Shown here: one piece after another, positions 1 through 12,067 of the stretch | Layout of the letters: every line of letters begins with the position of its first letter | How positions within the stretch are numbered: the first letter of the stretch is position 1 | DNA from: Piromyces finnis | Taxonomy: Eukaryota > Neocallimastigomycota > Neocallimastigomycetes > Neocallimastigales > Neocallimastigaceae | DNA: 64,000 nucleotides | Direction of reading: 5' to 3' | NCBI GenBank assembly: GCA_002104945.1 | Contig: MCFH01000014.1 | Span: forward strand, 62,001 to 126,000 | Notes under the pieces: generated by a model | What the model was told of the DNA's origin: nothing | The model's database searches: none | The model's input: only the letters and a program-made list of their open reading frames with translations | Position numbers and translations under genes: made by a program

Positions 1-1236
1 TGAATGATATTGGTGATGCTGTTACTGAACTTTCAAATAAATATGATTTAGTTTTCACTAGTGGAGGTATTGGGTAAGTAATATATATAATAAAAATTAA
101 AATTCATCATTTATTCCATATATAAATGTATTAATAGATAAATAAGCAATTCTAAAAAATATGATATAGTACATATATATTCGTTTTATTTTATTAATTT
201 ACTTCTTTCCTTTTTTTTTTTTTTTTCATAAAAATAATTAAAAATAATTATAGTCCAACTCATGATGATATTACTTATGAAGGTATGTCGTTTTTTTTTT
301 TTTTTTTCTGAAAAAGATATAATTATTATATATATATTAATTATTTCTTCAATCATACCTATTTAAAATATGATAAATGTAAAATTCATTTTGTAAAATT
401 GTTTTCATCCTTTTTAATAGCTATTGCTAAGGCTTTTGATTTAAAGTTAGAAGAACATCAATTAACTATTGAACGTATGCTTAAGCATGGTTTTGTTAGA
501 GAAGATTCTATATTACTTAAACTTCCAGGAATTCCAAATAAACCAAAACCAAGACCATTAAATGCTGCTAGATTAAGAATGGCAACTTTACCAACTCCAT
601 GTAATGTTATGTTTCCATGTGATGATCTTTGGGTACCTTTAGTTACTGTTAATAAAAATGTATCAATTTTACCGGGTGTTCCACGTTTATTTGAAAGTAT
701 GATTATTCCATACATTAATAAGGTAATTATTCATAGTTGAGGCACATATTAAAAATAATATTATTAAATTTTATTGAGAATGCCATGGATAGATTATATT
801 ATTTACTTTTATATATATAATTTTTATTGATACTTTTTATACTCTTTTTTTTTTTTTTTTTTTTTAAAAGGTTGCTGGTAGAACCAATTCTAACTTTGCA
901 AATGGTGCATATGACAAAAAAGGTAAATTCTTCCGTCAAATGATTGGATCTAATTTATTTGAAGCTGATTTAGCTCCAGTTCTTCGTGAAGCTCAAATGG
1001 AAATTAATAAGAAAAAACTTGGTATTAAGATTGGTTCTTATCCAAAGTACAGACCATCTCCAAAGAATGATGATGAAAAGGATATGCATAGTGATAACAT
1101 TCAAGAAAAATCTAATGTTTTAATTACTTTTGTTGGACGTGATGAAGCAGAAGTTAAGAAATGGAAAGAAATTGTTAAAGAAAAAATACATGGTTTTGAT
1201 GTTGAAGAAGAAGAAGATACTACTTCAAAACAATAA
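1..1236 (+). CDS. MoaB/Mog/CinA-like molybdopterin-binding domain protein, C-terminal part
   Basis: The 5' end lies outside the window. Visible exons are about 1-73, 254-282, 421-722 and 871-1236, joined through GT-AG introns (donors gtaagt, gtatgt, gtaatt). From base 3 these add up to 256 codons in one frame, including the stop. The join of the first three exons gives the hallmark [21 protein letters not shown] region of the MoCF-binding fold, as in CinA and the N-terminal half of animal FLAD1. Further on there is a DDLWVPLVTV and ILPGVPRLFESM segment, also typical of that family. The tail is acidic (EEEEDTTSKQ). Biochemistry is not predictable from the fold alone: relatives bind molybdopterin or act as nucleotide pyrophosphatases, and no FAD synthase (PAPS-reductase-like) domain follows before the stop. 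Family call is firm; the exact role is open. Confidence 0.82.
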
Positions 1237-1367
1237 ATATATAAATTTTAATAATAATATTAAAAAAAGTAGTTGAAATATAAATATACATAATATTGAT
1301 AAAATATTTCAATTTTTTTTTATTAATCAACTCGTCGTCTAATTAATAAAATAATTAGTTAATGGAA

Positions 1368-1398
<31 letters not shown>

Positions 1399-2546
1399 TA
1401 AAAAAACATATATTTGCAAATTCAAAATATTTTTTTTAAAAAAGAAAAATAATAATAATAAAAAAAAAGATATTAAGAAAAAAAAAATAGTTATCATTAA
1501 TAACTTTATGATGGTATATTTCTTTACATAAAAAAACTATTGCCATTCCCAACCATTTATCTTTATTATAATTTTATTTAATTATTTTAAAAGGAATAAT
1601 AAAGCAACAACACATTTTTATTTATTATATCCTTTTTAATTTGTAAATAAAAGAAATATTATCATTATTTTACTAATAAGAACCTAACAAATAATAGTAA
1701 AGAAAAAAAAAAAAAAACAAAAACAGAAAAATAAAAATAATTTTGACATTTAGATTATAATAATATTAGAAAATTTTTGTTTGTAAAATTTTCTATTCTA
1801 TTTTCTATTCTATAAATAAAAAAATAATGAATTGCTTTTTATTTAAAAAATCATAATATTTTTAAATGCATTTAAATTAGAATAAAAAATAAAACAAAAT
1901 AATAATAATAATAATAGAAAAAAAAAAGATCCTTTTATTATATGTATGATCCATTTATTCATTTAAAAAGATTCATTATTATAAATAAAAATTAATTAAA
2001 TAAAAGACTAAAAAAAAAAAGATATAAAATAATAAAAATTATTAATTAACAAATAAAATAAAATATTTTTATATTATTATTCATTGACTTTGGTGGTATT
2101 ATCAAAATACCATTTTCTTTGTTTTATTTTTATTATCGTTATTGAAAGAAAAAAAAAAAAAAAAAAGCATTTTATAAAATTTAATTTTTTATTTTATATT
2201 TCATTTAATTAAAATTTTTAAATTCATTCAATATATTATAATAATATTCTATTATATACTTTATATAAAAATGAATTTTTAATTAAAAATTTCTTATTTT
2301 AATTCTCTTAATAATAATAATTAATAATAAAATAAATTAATTCTAATAGAATAATAATTAAAAAAATTATATATAAAAAATAATTTTTTTTTTTAAAAAA
2401 AAAACAAATTTTAAAAAATAATAATAATAATTATTAAAAAAAAAAAAAAAAAAAAGAGAACAATTCAACATCATTAAAAATTTATAAGAAAATTAATTTT
2501 TTTTTTTTTAATTATTAACTTTACATTTTAATATCAATAAAACAAG
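1237..2546. other. A/T-rich intergenic region
   Basis: Nothing coding is seen. The stretch is homopolymeric A and T runs with short AAT and TA repeats. It must hold the 3' processing signals of the molybdopterin-binding gene and the promoter/5' UTR of the proteasome gene, but no specific element can be singled out. Confidence 0.6.
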
Positions 2547-5151
2547 ATGGTAAACCATTTTTATATTTTTATATTATATACTTTAAAAAACAAAAAAAAA
2601 AATATATAATATATATTACAATTGAAAAAGACAGCAAAACGATTTTATGAAGAGGATTAAATATATATAAATAAAAAATATAAATGCTATTGATATAAAT
2701 TGGAATGTTACAAATAAATTAGTAGACAAAGATAAAAAGAAAAAAAAAATAGCAAGGGTTTATATAAGAAATATATTCATATTATTTTATTTTATTAAAA
2801 ATATCAATATCAATTTTTATATATAAATATGCGTGCGTGTGTATTTTTATTTCTTGTAACGTTTTGGCATAATGACTATGATGTGATATATAAATCATAA
2901 TAATCTAAAATTTAACTTTGATTTTTAATTAACAGAAAAAACTTAAAATGAAGTATTAAAATTATATAATAATATATAAATTAATAATAAAAATAAATAC
3001 TACTACAGTTAAACATTGGTTCACATACTTTTGAATTATTACTGATCAGATAAAAATAGTAATAAACTAAAATATAGTTGAAATGAAATTGAAAATGGTT
3101 CTTCCATTAAATAAAATAAATTTATTTGATAATATTAAAACATTTGATCATCTTTATAACAGAAATTATTTTTTTAACATTTTAACTTTTCTTTTGACAA
3201 AACGCTTTTTAATAAATTATATTAAAATTTGAAAACATTTTTTAAGAATAATTAAAATATTTTACTAATGAACATTTTATTAATTTATGAATATTATTTT
3301 TTTAAATGATAACTTTTTTTCTTGTTTTATTACAGTCCGGAAATGTAAGTATATATATATATATATATTAATTTTATTTATATAAATGCTATTGTTCAAT
3401 TGGATAATTCAATATTCCATTACACAACATTAATATTGTTTTCTTTTACTTATTAAAATGATATTCTATTAATAGATTATGGTAAGCATTTTTTTTTTTT
3501 AGAAAGATCTTGGAATATAAAATTTTACTTTTTTCTAATTTTATTTATTAATATAAAACCAATTTTTTTCTTTATCATTTAAAAAGGAATATAATGGTGG
3601 TGCTGTTGTCGCCATGGTTGGTAAAGATTGTGTTGCCATTGCCTCAGATAAAAGATTTGGTTTAGAATTATTAACTTTAGCTACCGATTTTGAAAAGATT
3701 TTTAAAATGAATGATAAGTGTTATATTGGTTTAGCTGGTCTTGCTACTGATGTTCAAACATTGTAATTATATACATATTTTTAATACATTTAAATAATTA
3801 TATACAATATATATTTCATTATCAAATTAGAAAATCTTGCTATTATTAAAAATATTTTTTTTTAAAAAAATATATATTTTATTTAATGAAATTGAAATTA
3901 ATAATTAATTAAAAAATATACAATAATAATAATAATATAAAAAAAGATCTGAAGAATTAAAGTTAAAGTGTGATTTATACAAGTTAAGAGAAGAACGTGA
4001 AATTACTCCAAAGAAATTTGCTCATTTAGTATCTTCAACTTTATATGATCATCGGTAATTAAAGGAATAAAAAAATATATTGAATTATTCATTGTATTTT
4101 TATTTATTTATTTATTAAATTAATTATAATTTTATATTTATTTTTTCTTTTTATTTTTATATACTATTAATGTTATTTTATATCGTATTCTACTATTGTT
4201 CATTAAATTCATTTTTAAAATTTCAATTTTGTAATAAACAAAATCATATTTTAAATCATAATTCATTTCAAAATCAATATTAATAATTTAAAACCAATAA
4301 TATCAATTGATAATAACAAATTAAAAAAAAATAATTATCATCATTATGTATTAATATGGGAATTGTGGAATAATGATAACAATAATAATATTGGGAAATA
4401 AAACAATTATATAATATTGATATAATATAAATAACTAAAAATGTGGTTGTTATTGTATGGAATAGTTGGGGTCCATATTTCTGTGAACCATGCATTGCTG
4501 GTCTTGATGAAAACAACAAGCCATTCATCTGTTCAACTGATTTAATTGGTTGTATTAACTTTGCTAAAGATTTCGTTGTTTGTGGTACTACTGCTAGAGA
4601 ATTATATGGTATTTGTGAATCTTTCTGGGAACCAGATCTTGTAAGTATAACAGTATATTTCTATTATATATAATGCAATTTTCTTTTCTTTTTTTTTATT
4701 TTATTTGATGAATACTATTTATTATAGCATATCTATATACAAAACAATTTATGATTTATGAATTTCCAATTATATAGTTAATGATTTCGAAGCATAAATA
4801 AGTTATTTATAATTTTATTCCCCCCTTTTTTTTTTTCTTTTTAAACTCATAGGGTCCAGAAGAATTATTTGAAGTTATATCACAATCTTTATTAAATGCT
4901 TTTGATCGTGATTCAAAAAGTGGTTGGGGTGCTGTTGTTCATATTATGTAAGTCAATTATTATCATTAGTAATAATGAAGAAAAATGTAATATTTATTAA
5001 TTTATCTTTTTAATATTTTATTAATTTTATTAACTATATAAATTATATTATCCAATTATATGCATATATTAATTTTTATAAAAAAAAAAAAAAATAAAAC
5101 AGTACTCCAGAAAAAATCATTACTCGTCACCTTAAGACTAGACAAGATTAG
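2547..5151 (+). CDS. PUP3: 20S proteasome subunit beta type-3
   Basis: Structural beta subunit of the 20S core (PSMB3/Pup3 family), non-catalytic and without an N-terminal propeptide. Exons: 2547-2549 (the ATG alone), 3336-3344, 3476-3481, 3587-3762, 3947-4054, 4466-4640, 4853-4947, 5103-5151. They total 621 nt, 206 residues, against about 205 in animals and fungi. The product begins [16 protein letters not shown] and contains [42 protein letters not shown] and ESFWEPDL, all family hallmarks. Every junction keeps phase and uses GT-AG. The 9-nt and 6-nt exons and the start-codon-only first coding exon are unusual. A shorter alternative would start at the ATG within 3476-3481 (MEYNGG), which would turn the upstream exons into 5' UTR. 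Confidence 0.93.
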
Positions 5152-6497
5152 ATTTCAATATTTACATATTTCATATATATATATATTTAAAAAAGATAAT
5201 ACAAACAAACAAATCAACCAACAATATCAATAATAATAATAATAATAATAAAAGAAATGCAATATTATAAAGTTATCTTTTTATAAAAGATATTAATTTT
5301 TTTTCTGTCTAATTATTTTATCCATATATTTATCACAAAAGAATGAATGATAAAAGTGTACTTAAAAGTTCATTAATTTATTCAAAAAAAAAAAAAAAAA
5401 AAAAAAAATTTTTTTAAATGTACATATATAGATTGATAAAGAAATAAGACATAAAATAAAATTAATAATTTAACAAAAGAAAATACCAATTTAATTCAGC
5501 CAAATATAACGATTATTTAAAAAGAAGCATAATAATAAAAACAATATTTTTAATAAATAAATAATAAAATTATATATATATTTATATATATATATAAAAT
5601 ACAAACAAGTTCAACAATTAATATTCCATTATTTTTTTTATTAAATTAAAAAAAAAAAATTAAATGAAAAAAAAAAAAAAATAAAATAAAATAAAATAAC
5701 AATAAAAAAATATATACTGTATATATATTTACTATTTCAAATTATTATTATTACTATACATTATACCTTAAAAAATCTTAAAAAGAGAAAAAAGTTTATA
5801 TTAGCAAATTGATATAGATTTAATCAAAGATAGTTGTAGTTTTAAGATAAATTGGAAAAAAAAAAAAGGAAACAATGTTTGAAGATTTTTTTTTTGAAGA
5901 AAATTTTTATATTATAAATCTATTTTTAAAATCTCTTTGGGGGCGGTAAAGAATATTTTCTTTTTTAAAAAAAAGAAAAAAAGAAAGTGAATTTTTATTT
6001 TTATTTTTATTTTTATTTTTATTTTTATCTTTTGTCTTTTGTCTTTTGTCACTCTTAAAAATAAAAATTAATATCTTAAAAAAAAATTTTTATAAATCAT
6101 TAAACAATGATAATAAAATAATTTAAAATCCATATGTATAACTTTTTTTTTTTTTTAAATATGAATTATGTATATCTTTTGTGTGAATTGATAATTTAAA
6201 TTTTATTCTTTCTCTAATACCAATGATTAAAATTTATAAAACATTCATTTTTATAATTATTAAATTTTTTTTTATTTTTTTTTTTATTTATTTACTATTT
6301 TCTTTTAATTTTCATGATTTTATTTATATATTTTATGTATTATATATATATATTTATGATAATTTAATATTGAATACTGAAAGAGAAGAAAAAAAAAAAA
6401 AGAAAAAAAGAAAAAAAAATGTGTGGTGTGAATGAATATTTATGAACGAAAAGAAAAGGCTTTTATATATATATATTTCTTTTCTTTTTAAATTTAT

Positions 6498-6533
<36 letters not shown>

Positions 6534-6710
6534 TAATTAATTAATATTTTTTTATTGCTAATTTAAAAAGAGGGAGTAAGAGTAATAAAAAAAAAAAAAA
6601 AAAAAAAAATACAAAAAAAAAAAAAAAAAAAAAAGAAAAAAAAAATAAATAAATAAATTATAAAATGAAAAAAATAAAAAAAAAATATAGATTTTTTTTT
6701 TTTTTGAAAT
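5152..6710. repeat. A/T-rich intergenic region with simple repeats
   Basis: Convergent 3' ends of the proteasome gene and the phosphodiesterase gene. It holds several simple repeats: AAT at 5230-5250, TTTTTA repeats at about 5995-6028 followed by TTTTGTC repeats at about 6028-6050, and TTA repeats at about 6498-6530. An open frame at 6223-6435 is composed of Phe/Ile/Lys codons from low-complexity DNA and is not a credible gene. Confidence 0.6.
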
Positions 6711-9700
6711 TTATGCACCTAAACCATTTGCTTCTACCCATTTCCTATTTTCTTGAAGTCCATTAATAACAATATCCATCTTTTTACGAGATTCAAGATC
6801 CCTTTCACGCTTCATCATTAAATTAATGGCAGATTCTTTACTTTTTAAACCTGATTTAATTCGATTAGGAAGATCTGTTTTAAATAGAGAACCTACACTT
6901 AATTTTTTACCAGGATTTGGGCGTTCTTGTAGTGTTGGTGATGGTGGTGTTGATAAACTATTTGTATTTTTAGGTACAGTGGTGGCGGTATTGGTATTAT
7001 TATCATCTTTATTGAAAGCATTAGTAGTAATGGTGGTAGTACTAAGAGTTGAAGTATTGGTAGCCTTATTTTCATTAAGGAAGGAAAAAGTATTTTCACT
7101 AGTATCACTCATTCTAATAGGTGTTAGAGAGGAACGTCTACTAGACTTTGCAGACAAAGCTATATTATGAATATCAGAGGTTTCATTACTGTTACTATAA
7201 AGATTACAGTTACTAATACTATTTCTTTTTAATTTTAAAGATGACATAGAATTATGAATATCTGATTTTGTGATTGTAGGTGATTTTGAATGTTCATCTA
7301 CTTCTGGCTTACTTTGACAGGTGTAAACCCATTCTGCTAGTACTTCAAATATTGGTGTTGCAATAAATTCTACAAAACTTTTTTGACAACTATTTGGCTT
7401 TGGAACATCTCTATTACCAAATGGTGAAAGAGGAATATTTAATTCTTTTTCTCGATCACCTTGTCTATAAAATTCTTCCATTATTCCATCTACCCACTTT
7501 GAATAGGAGACTTTGTCCTTACTAGCATTAGATACATCTGCACATTTAATTAAAATCTTCATTAAAAGTATTTTATCTTCACGTTGAACACATTTCGGTA
7601 TATTTAATATCTTCTTCTTAAATAGAGTTAAAATTTGTAAATGTTCGGCTAAATCGGTTGCAAGAACTAAACTAATGACGGTTTCTCTAAAGTCATTGAC
7701 TTTTTCTTTATCAAGATGTTCTAAAAAGTTATTTTGCTCCTTAAACAGTATACTAAATGACATGGCACAGTGATGGTTTTCTAATACAGATTTATCATTG
7801 TAAAGAATAGCTAATGGATCACCTATTTGAACCAAGAATTTGTTACTCAATCCTGGGTGATCATAATCGTGAATACAGGCTGCAACAAACATAGCTAGAA
7901 GGTCCCAATCTTTAAAGTTTACACTTATATTTGGAATTGTAGAAAAGTAATACATACAGTGGAGAACATCAGTGGCATGGCAGGCATTATGGAAGGTGAC
8001 ATCAGTATGATATCCTTCTTCAATTTCTTTTATAAAGTTTAAGAATTTTTCATTATTTAAATGAAGACGTCCAATTAATCCTGACTTTATAAATAAATGG
8101 TATGACATGGTTAACAAAGGTCTTGGTGTAGAACTGCAGAATTCAAATATTGGGAAGTTATAATCATCTATTTTTTCTAAGAGTAAAAGGGTATTATTAT
8201 CAATTAAGGATAAAATATCAATGGTTGTTAATTCATGGAAAACGTATGGCGATGAAATAGATAAAGGTGAGTTTTCCGAACTATCATCATCATCATCATA
8301 ATAGGAATAGGTTTGTTGTGCTATTTCGTATAAAAGCCATTGTTTTTGTTCATCTTCTAATTCTATGGATCCTTGAAGTTGACGTTCTAAATCCGGTAAA
8401 AGAAGATTACTAGAGTTTAAATAGATCAAAACATTGTTTAATAGTTCATAATTCTCGGAATTATTATCTGTTTGACTTAAAAGATGGTTAATTGTATCGA
8501 TAGCTTTTTCAATTGGAGAATCAAAATCACCACTTTTAATGAGACCATTTTCAAATATATTTTCAATATTAAGACCGGATTTATTTTTAACGTATTGACT
8601 GTTACTAAGGAATTGAAGTTTCGATGATAAATCTAATTCATACATTAATTTGTTAATGATATAACATGAAACAAAAAAGGAAAAATAGATCAAAACATTA
8701 ATGGCCATGGTATTTCTTTCAATAAAGTTATTATTGTCATTTATAGTATTGATAAACTTTGTATTATTATCATCATCTTTTATAAATTCAGTCTGGCTTT
8801 GTAATTGCTTCTTTCCAACACTATTTTCTTTTTCATTTTCATATTTCATAATAAATCTATTAAGTTTTAATGGTTGGGTGGGTGATTCATATTCAACAAT
8901 CCATAAATCATGATTGGAAGATGAAACAAATCGTTGAATATTTTTCATTGTTTGCTTGAGATATTGTGTGACATAATTATGTAATGTTTTTTCAAGCTGT
9001 TGACAATCTTTTTTATTGCTTGAAACAAAGTTTTTATTTTCATTACTATTTTCAACTAGATGAACGCCATCAGGTAAATTCAATAATGGACTTAGTTTTA
9101 TATATTGAGTAGGAATTTCACCTTTGGAATTTAATGAGATAATTGCTTGATTTTCTATATGCAAAAGAATTGTGCTTCCTTTTTCCATTAACTCTTTAAT
9201 TTTTTTTGCATTTAGGTTGTCTTTCTTATGGATAGCGATGGTAGAACTCTTTTCTTTCTTAAATTTTAATAAAGAGTCTATTATATTTGGTTCTTCAAGG
9301 AAACTTTCATGTTTTATTTGACTGTATAATGTTTGATTGATAAATAGATGTTGTTGTAATGATGATGATAATGTATTGTTTACAAAGGATAGGCTAGTAG
9401 TGTTGATTTGTGTTAAATAATCGGTGGTGTATAAATGATAGTAAAATGGAAGCAAACATAATAAATAACATATAGTGATAGTGTATCGGGTATATTTATA
9501 ATTTAGATGAAGTACAAAATGTCCTGCAAAAATCCATATTATTAAATTTAATGCAAAAATTAAACTTAAATAATTATTGTACTTGTTACTAAAAAATAAA
9601 ATTAAATAGTTTATCGGACCAATTAGCAAAAATAATATGACAGTTGTAATATTTTTTATTTTGGTGTGATGATGAAAATCGAAAATCTTGATAAAAAAGA

Positions 9701-11816
9701 AAATTAAAAATATTGGTAGAATAGTGATAAAAAATTGAATTTTTAGGAATTTTAAATTATTTAAAAATAGATAAATTATGAAGTTTATAACACAGAAGAA
9801 ACAGCATTCAGTGAAGATACTACTTTTCCAATTTGTTTCATTTAACGAATTGCGTACTTGTTCATAGTCTTGTTCAATTTGCTTATTTTTGAACGTTAAA
9901 TCGTTAAGATTAATGAATTTACATAATAGTTTATAGGAGTTGCATTCTTTGACAGATGAATCATTAAATATTTCTTTTTGAATATCAGAGTTTGATGCCT
10001 TATTCGTTATAGATGGAGGATCATTTAAATCCTCAGTGGATGTTTGATCTTGGAAAAGAAGACCTTTATTTATACTTCCACTACTATTGTTACTATTAAT
10101 ACTTTTATTACTTAGACTTCTATTCATTACATGGACACCACCATTACCACTACGATAGTTTTCTAGTGATTTTGGGGTACCATCCTTTTTTAATGAATTT
10201 GCTCGTCGATTCAATAAGATATCATTGTATTTATAGGCATTCATCCGTTTCATATTTGGTGTCATTGGGGATGCTAAAATAGGATCATCCATACTTGTTG
10301 TTGACTTTGGAGATTTTGGAGAGTTTTGTAGTAGTATTGAATTATTAACATTAAGTTTTAATTTATTTCTATTTTTTATAGGATTATGATTTTTTGTATA
10401 AAGCATATTGATGTTATTATTTTTCAATGCTTTATTAATTATAGCTTGTTTAGAAATAATTTTGTTCTTGCTATCTGAAGAATTTGTACGACTACCAAGA
10501 TTTCCATGAAGTTGATTATAACTCTTTGGATAGTCATAATTATTAGAGGTTTCATTTTTAGAATTTATTTTGTTAAGATATTTTAAATTTGGATTATTTA
10601 AGGTATTAATGCTACTATTGCTGTTATTACTATTTATTCTATTATGATTTTCTTCTTTTTCTTCCTTTTTTCCTTCACTTTTATTTTTTCGATTATCACC
10701 TTTATTGGAATCATTTGAAGATTCTAACTCATTTGAATTTGAATCTAAATTAGGCTTATTTAAATTTATTATTGCTGTATTGACACTGTAAACAGGAAGA
10801 TCATTATTTTGGTTTTGATGAATTGATTCAAAATTCATGCTTTTCGAATTGTCGAAAGAAGTAAGCTTATCAGGACTTATATTTTCAATATTTAAATCAA
10901 GTTGTTTATCCATTTTTAAATCTTTGAGTTTAATATCAAAATCCGATTTACTTTTTGAAAAATTAATGTCATTTATTAAATTATTAAAATGATCATTATC
11001 CTTCGTTTTAATTTCATTAGTTTTTTTGTAGTTATTAGTTATTGGTACAGGTGAAATAACTGTAATATGATCATAAATAATATTTTGGTATTTTTCTTTT
11101 TCCTTTTCTGTTAATATTTGAGTTTCATTATCATTTTCACTATCATTATTAATTGTTTTACAAGAGTCTATCGTTATACTACTTCTTCTACTGTTATTCG
11201 TACTAGTATTTAAATTCACATTACAATTATTTCCTGATTTTGTATTAGAATCCAATGAATTATAATTGAACTCTGTTATACCGTTAAACAAATCTCCTTT
11301 ATTTTCCTCTACTGTAATCGTTGATTGTAAATTATCTTTATCAATTGTATTGGAATATGTGTATGAAGAATCAAAATTTGAATTATATATTTCAGGGTTT
11401 TGTTTGGAGCTTTGTTCGATAGTACTTTCTTGACAATGTTCTACTGAATCTTTAATTAAGTTTTGATTTATTTCCTCTGGCAAATTTTCATTAAATTTAT
11501 TAGAGATTAAAGAATTTTCATTTTCAGTATCCTTTTTATGTATTATGATACTATTTGAAGGAATACATTCTTCTGTTTGAATGGTATTTTTAGGTTGTAC
11601 ATCTACAGGTATTATTTCTCTTCTCTTATGTTGAAAATTTTTCTTTCTTTTAAATATACTTTTAATATTAATTCTGGAATGATTCTTTTTTGAATTAGAG
11701 GCACTGTTTTTATTTGATATCTTTTTTAGTTTTTCCTTGAAGGAAGTTTTAGTGTTTTTTGAGTTTTTATGAATATTATTATCCATTATTGATTCTATAG
11801 TTTTATTATTATCCAT
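6711..11816 (-). CDS. Membrane-anchored class I cyclic-nucleotide phosphodiesterase
   Basis: Hydrolyses 3',5'-cyclic nucleotides (cAMP and/or cGMP; specificity not predictable here). Single 1701-residue open frame without introns, starting at ATG 11814-11816. Residues 1 to about 660 are low-complexity, Asn/Ser/Lys-rich and presumably cytosolic. Five predicted membrane helices lie at about 671-687, 693-711, 722-742, 750-771 and 778-795. A loop of about 240 residues with several N-glycosylation sequons follows, then a sixth helix at about 1039-1059. The class I catalytic domain follows: HNACHATD (H1276, H1280), HDYDHPG (H1316, D1317) and KCADVSN (D1427) supply the His and Asp metal ligands with normal spacing. 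A Ser/Thr/Asn-rich stretch (about 1500-1675) separates the body of the domain from its expected last helix (GLQENRKWVEANG at the C-terminus). The architecture suggests a receptor-like or membrane-tethered PDE; the loop ligand is unknown. Confidence 0.9.
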   Translation of the reverse strand: MDNNKTIESIMDNNIHKNSKNTKTSFKEKLKKISNKNSASNSKKNHSRINIKSIFKRKKNFQHKRREIIPVDVQPKNTIQTEECIPSNSIIIHKKDTENENSLISNKFNENLPEEINQNLIKDSVEHCQESTIEQSSKQNPEIYNSNFDSSYTYSNTIDKDNLQSTITVEENKGDLFNGITEFNYNSLDSNTKSGNNCNVNLNTSTNNSRRSSITIDSCKTINNDSENDNETQILTEKEKEKYQNIIYDHITVISPVPITNNYKKTNEIKTKDNDHFNNLINDINFSKSKSDFDIKLKDLKMDKQLDLNIENISPDKLTSFDNSKSMNFESIHQNQNNDLPVYSVNTAIINLNKPNLDSNSNELESSNDSNKGDNRKNKSEGKKEEKEENHNRINSNNSNSSINTLNNPNLKYLNKINSKNETSNNYDYPKSYNQLHGNLGSRTNSSDSKNKIISKQAIINKALKNNNINMLYTKNHNPIKNRNKLKLNVNNSILLQNSPKSPKSTTSMDDPILASPMTPNMKRMNAYKYNDILLNRRANSLKKDGTPKSLENYRSGNGGVHVMNRSLSNKSINSNNSSGSINKGLLFQDQTSTEDLNDPPSITNKASNSDIQKEIFNDSSVKECNSYKLLCKFINLNDLTFKNKQIEQDYEQVRNSLNETNWKSSIFTECCFFCVINFIIYLFLNNLKFLKIQFFITILPIFLIFFFIKIFDFHHHTKIKNITTVILFLLIGPINYLILFFSNKYNNYLSLIFALNLIIWIFAGHFVLHLNYKYTRYTITICYLLCLLPFYYHLYTTDYLTQINTTSLSFVNNTLSSSLQQHLFINQTLYSQIKHESFLEEPNIIDSLLKFKKEKSSTIAIHKKDNLNAKKIKELMEKGSTILLHIENQAIISLNSKGEIPTQYIKLSPLLNLPDGVHLVENSNENKNFVSSNKKDCQQLEKTLHNYVTQYLKQTMKNIQRFVSSSNHDLWIVEYESPTQPLKLNRFIMKYENEKENSVGKKQLQSQTEFIKDDDNNTKFINTINDNNNFIERNTMAINVLIYFSFFVSCYIINKLMYELDLSSKLQFLSNSQYVKNKSGLNIENIFENGLIKSGDFDSPIEKAIDTINHLLSQTDNNSENYELLNNVLIYLNSSNLLLPDLERQLQGSIELEDEQKQWLLYEIAQQTYSYYDDDDDSSENSPLSISSPYVFHELTTIDILSLIDNNTLLLLEKIDDYNFPIFEFCSSTPRPLLTMSYHLFIKSGLIGRLHLNNEKFLNFIKEIEEGYHTDVTFHNACHATDVLHCMYYFSTIPNISVNFKDWDLLAMFVAACIHDYDHPGLSNKFLVQIGDPLAILYNDKSVLENHHCAMSFSILFKEQNNFLEHLDKEKVNDFRETVISLVLATDLAEHLQILTLFKKKILNIPKCVQREDKILLMKILIKCADVSNASKDKVSYSKWVDGIMEEFYRQGDREKELNIPLSPFGNRDVPKPNSCQKSFVEFIATPIFEVLAEWVYTCQSKPEVDEHSKSPTITKSDIHNSMSSLKLKRNSISNCNLYSNSNETSDIHNIALSAKSSRRSSLTPIRMSDTSENTFSFLNENKATNTSTLSTTTITTNAFNKDDNNTNTATTVPKNTNSLSTPPSPTLQERPNPGKKLSVGSLFKTDLPNRIKSGLKSKESAINLMMKRERDLESRKKMDIVINGLQENRKWVEANGLGA

Positions 11817-12035
11817 TGTCAGAAAAAGAAATATTTATGATATTAATTATTATTTAATTGTTAATTAATTATTAAATATATAGATAAGATTTTAAAAAAT
11901 ATATGGAAGAATAGTATTTTCCTGTTTTTTTTTTTTTTTTTTCCTTTATATATATATATTATATATAGAGTTTCTTATATAAAAAAAAGTAAATACATAA
12001 TTACATATTATATATTTTTTAACACCAACTCTATT

Positions 12036-12067
<32 letters not shown>

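Noticed and set aside
6223-6435. 70-codon open frame of Phe/Ile/Lys
   Set aside because: Low-complexity A/T DNA; no supporting signal.
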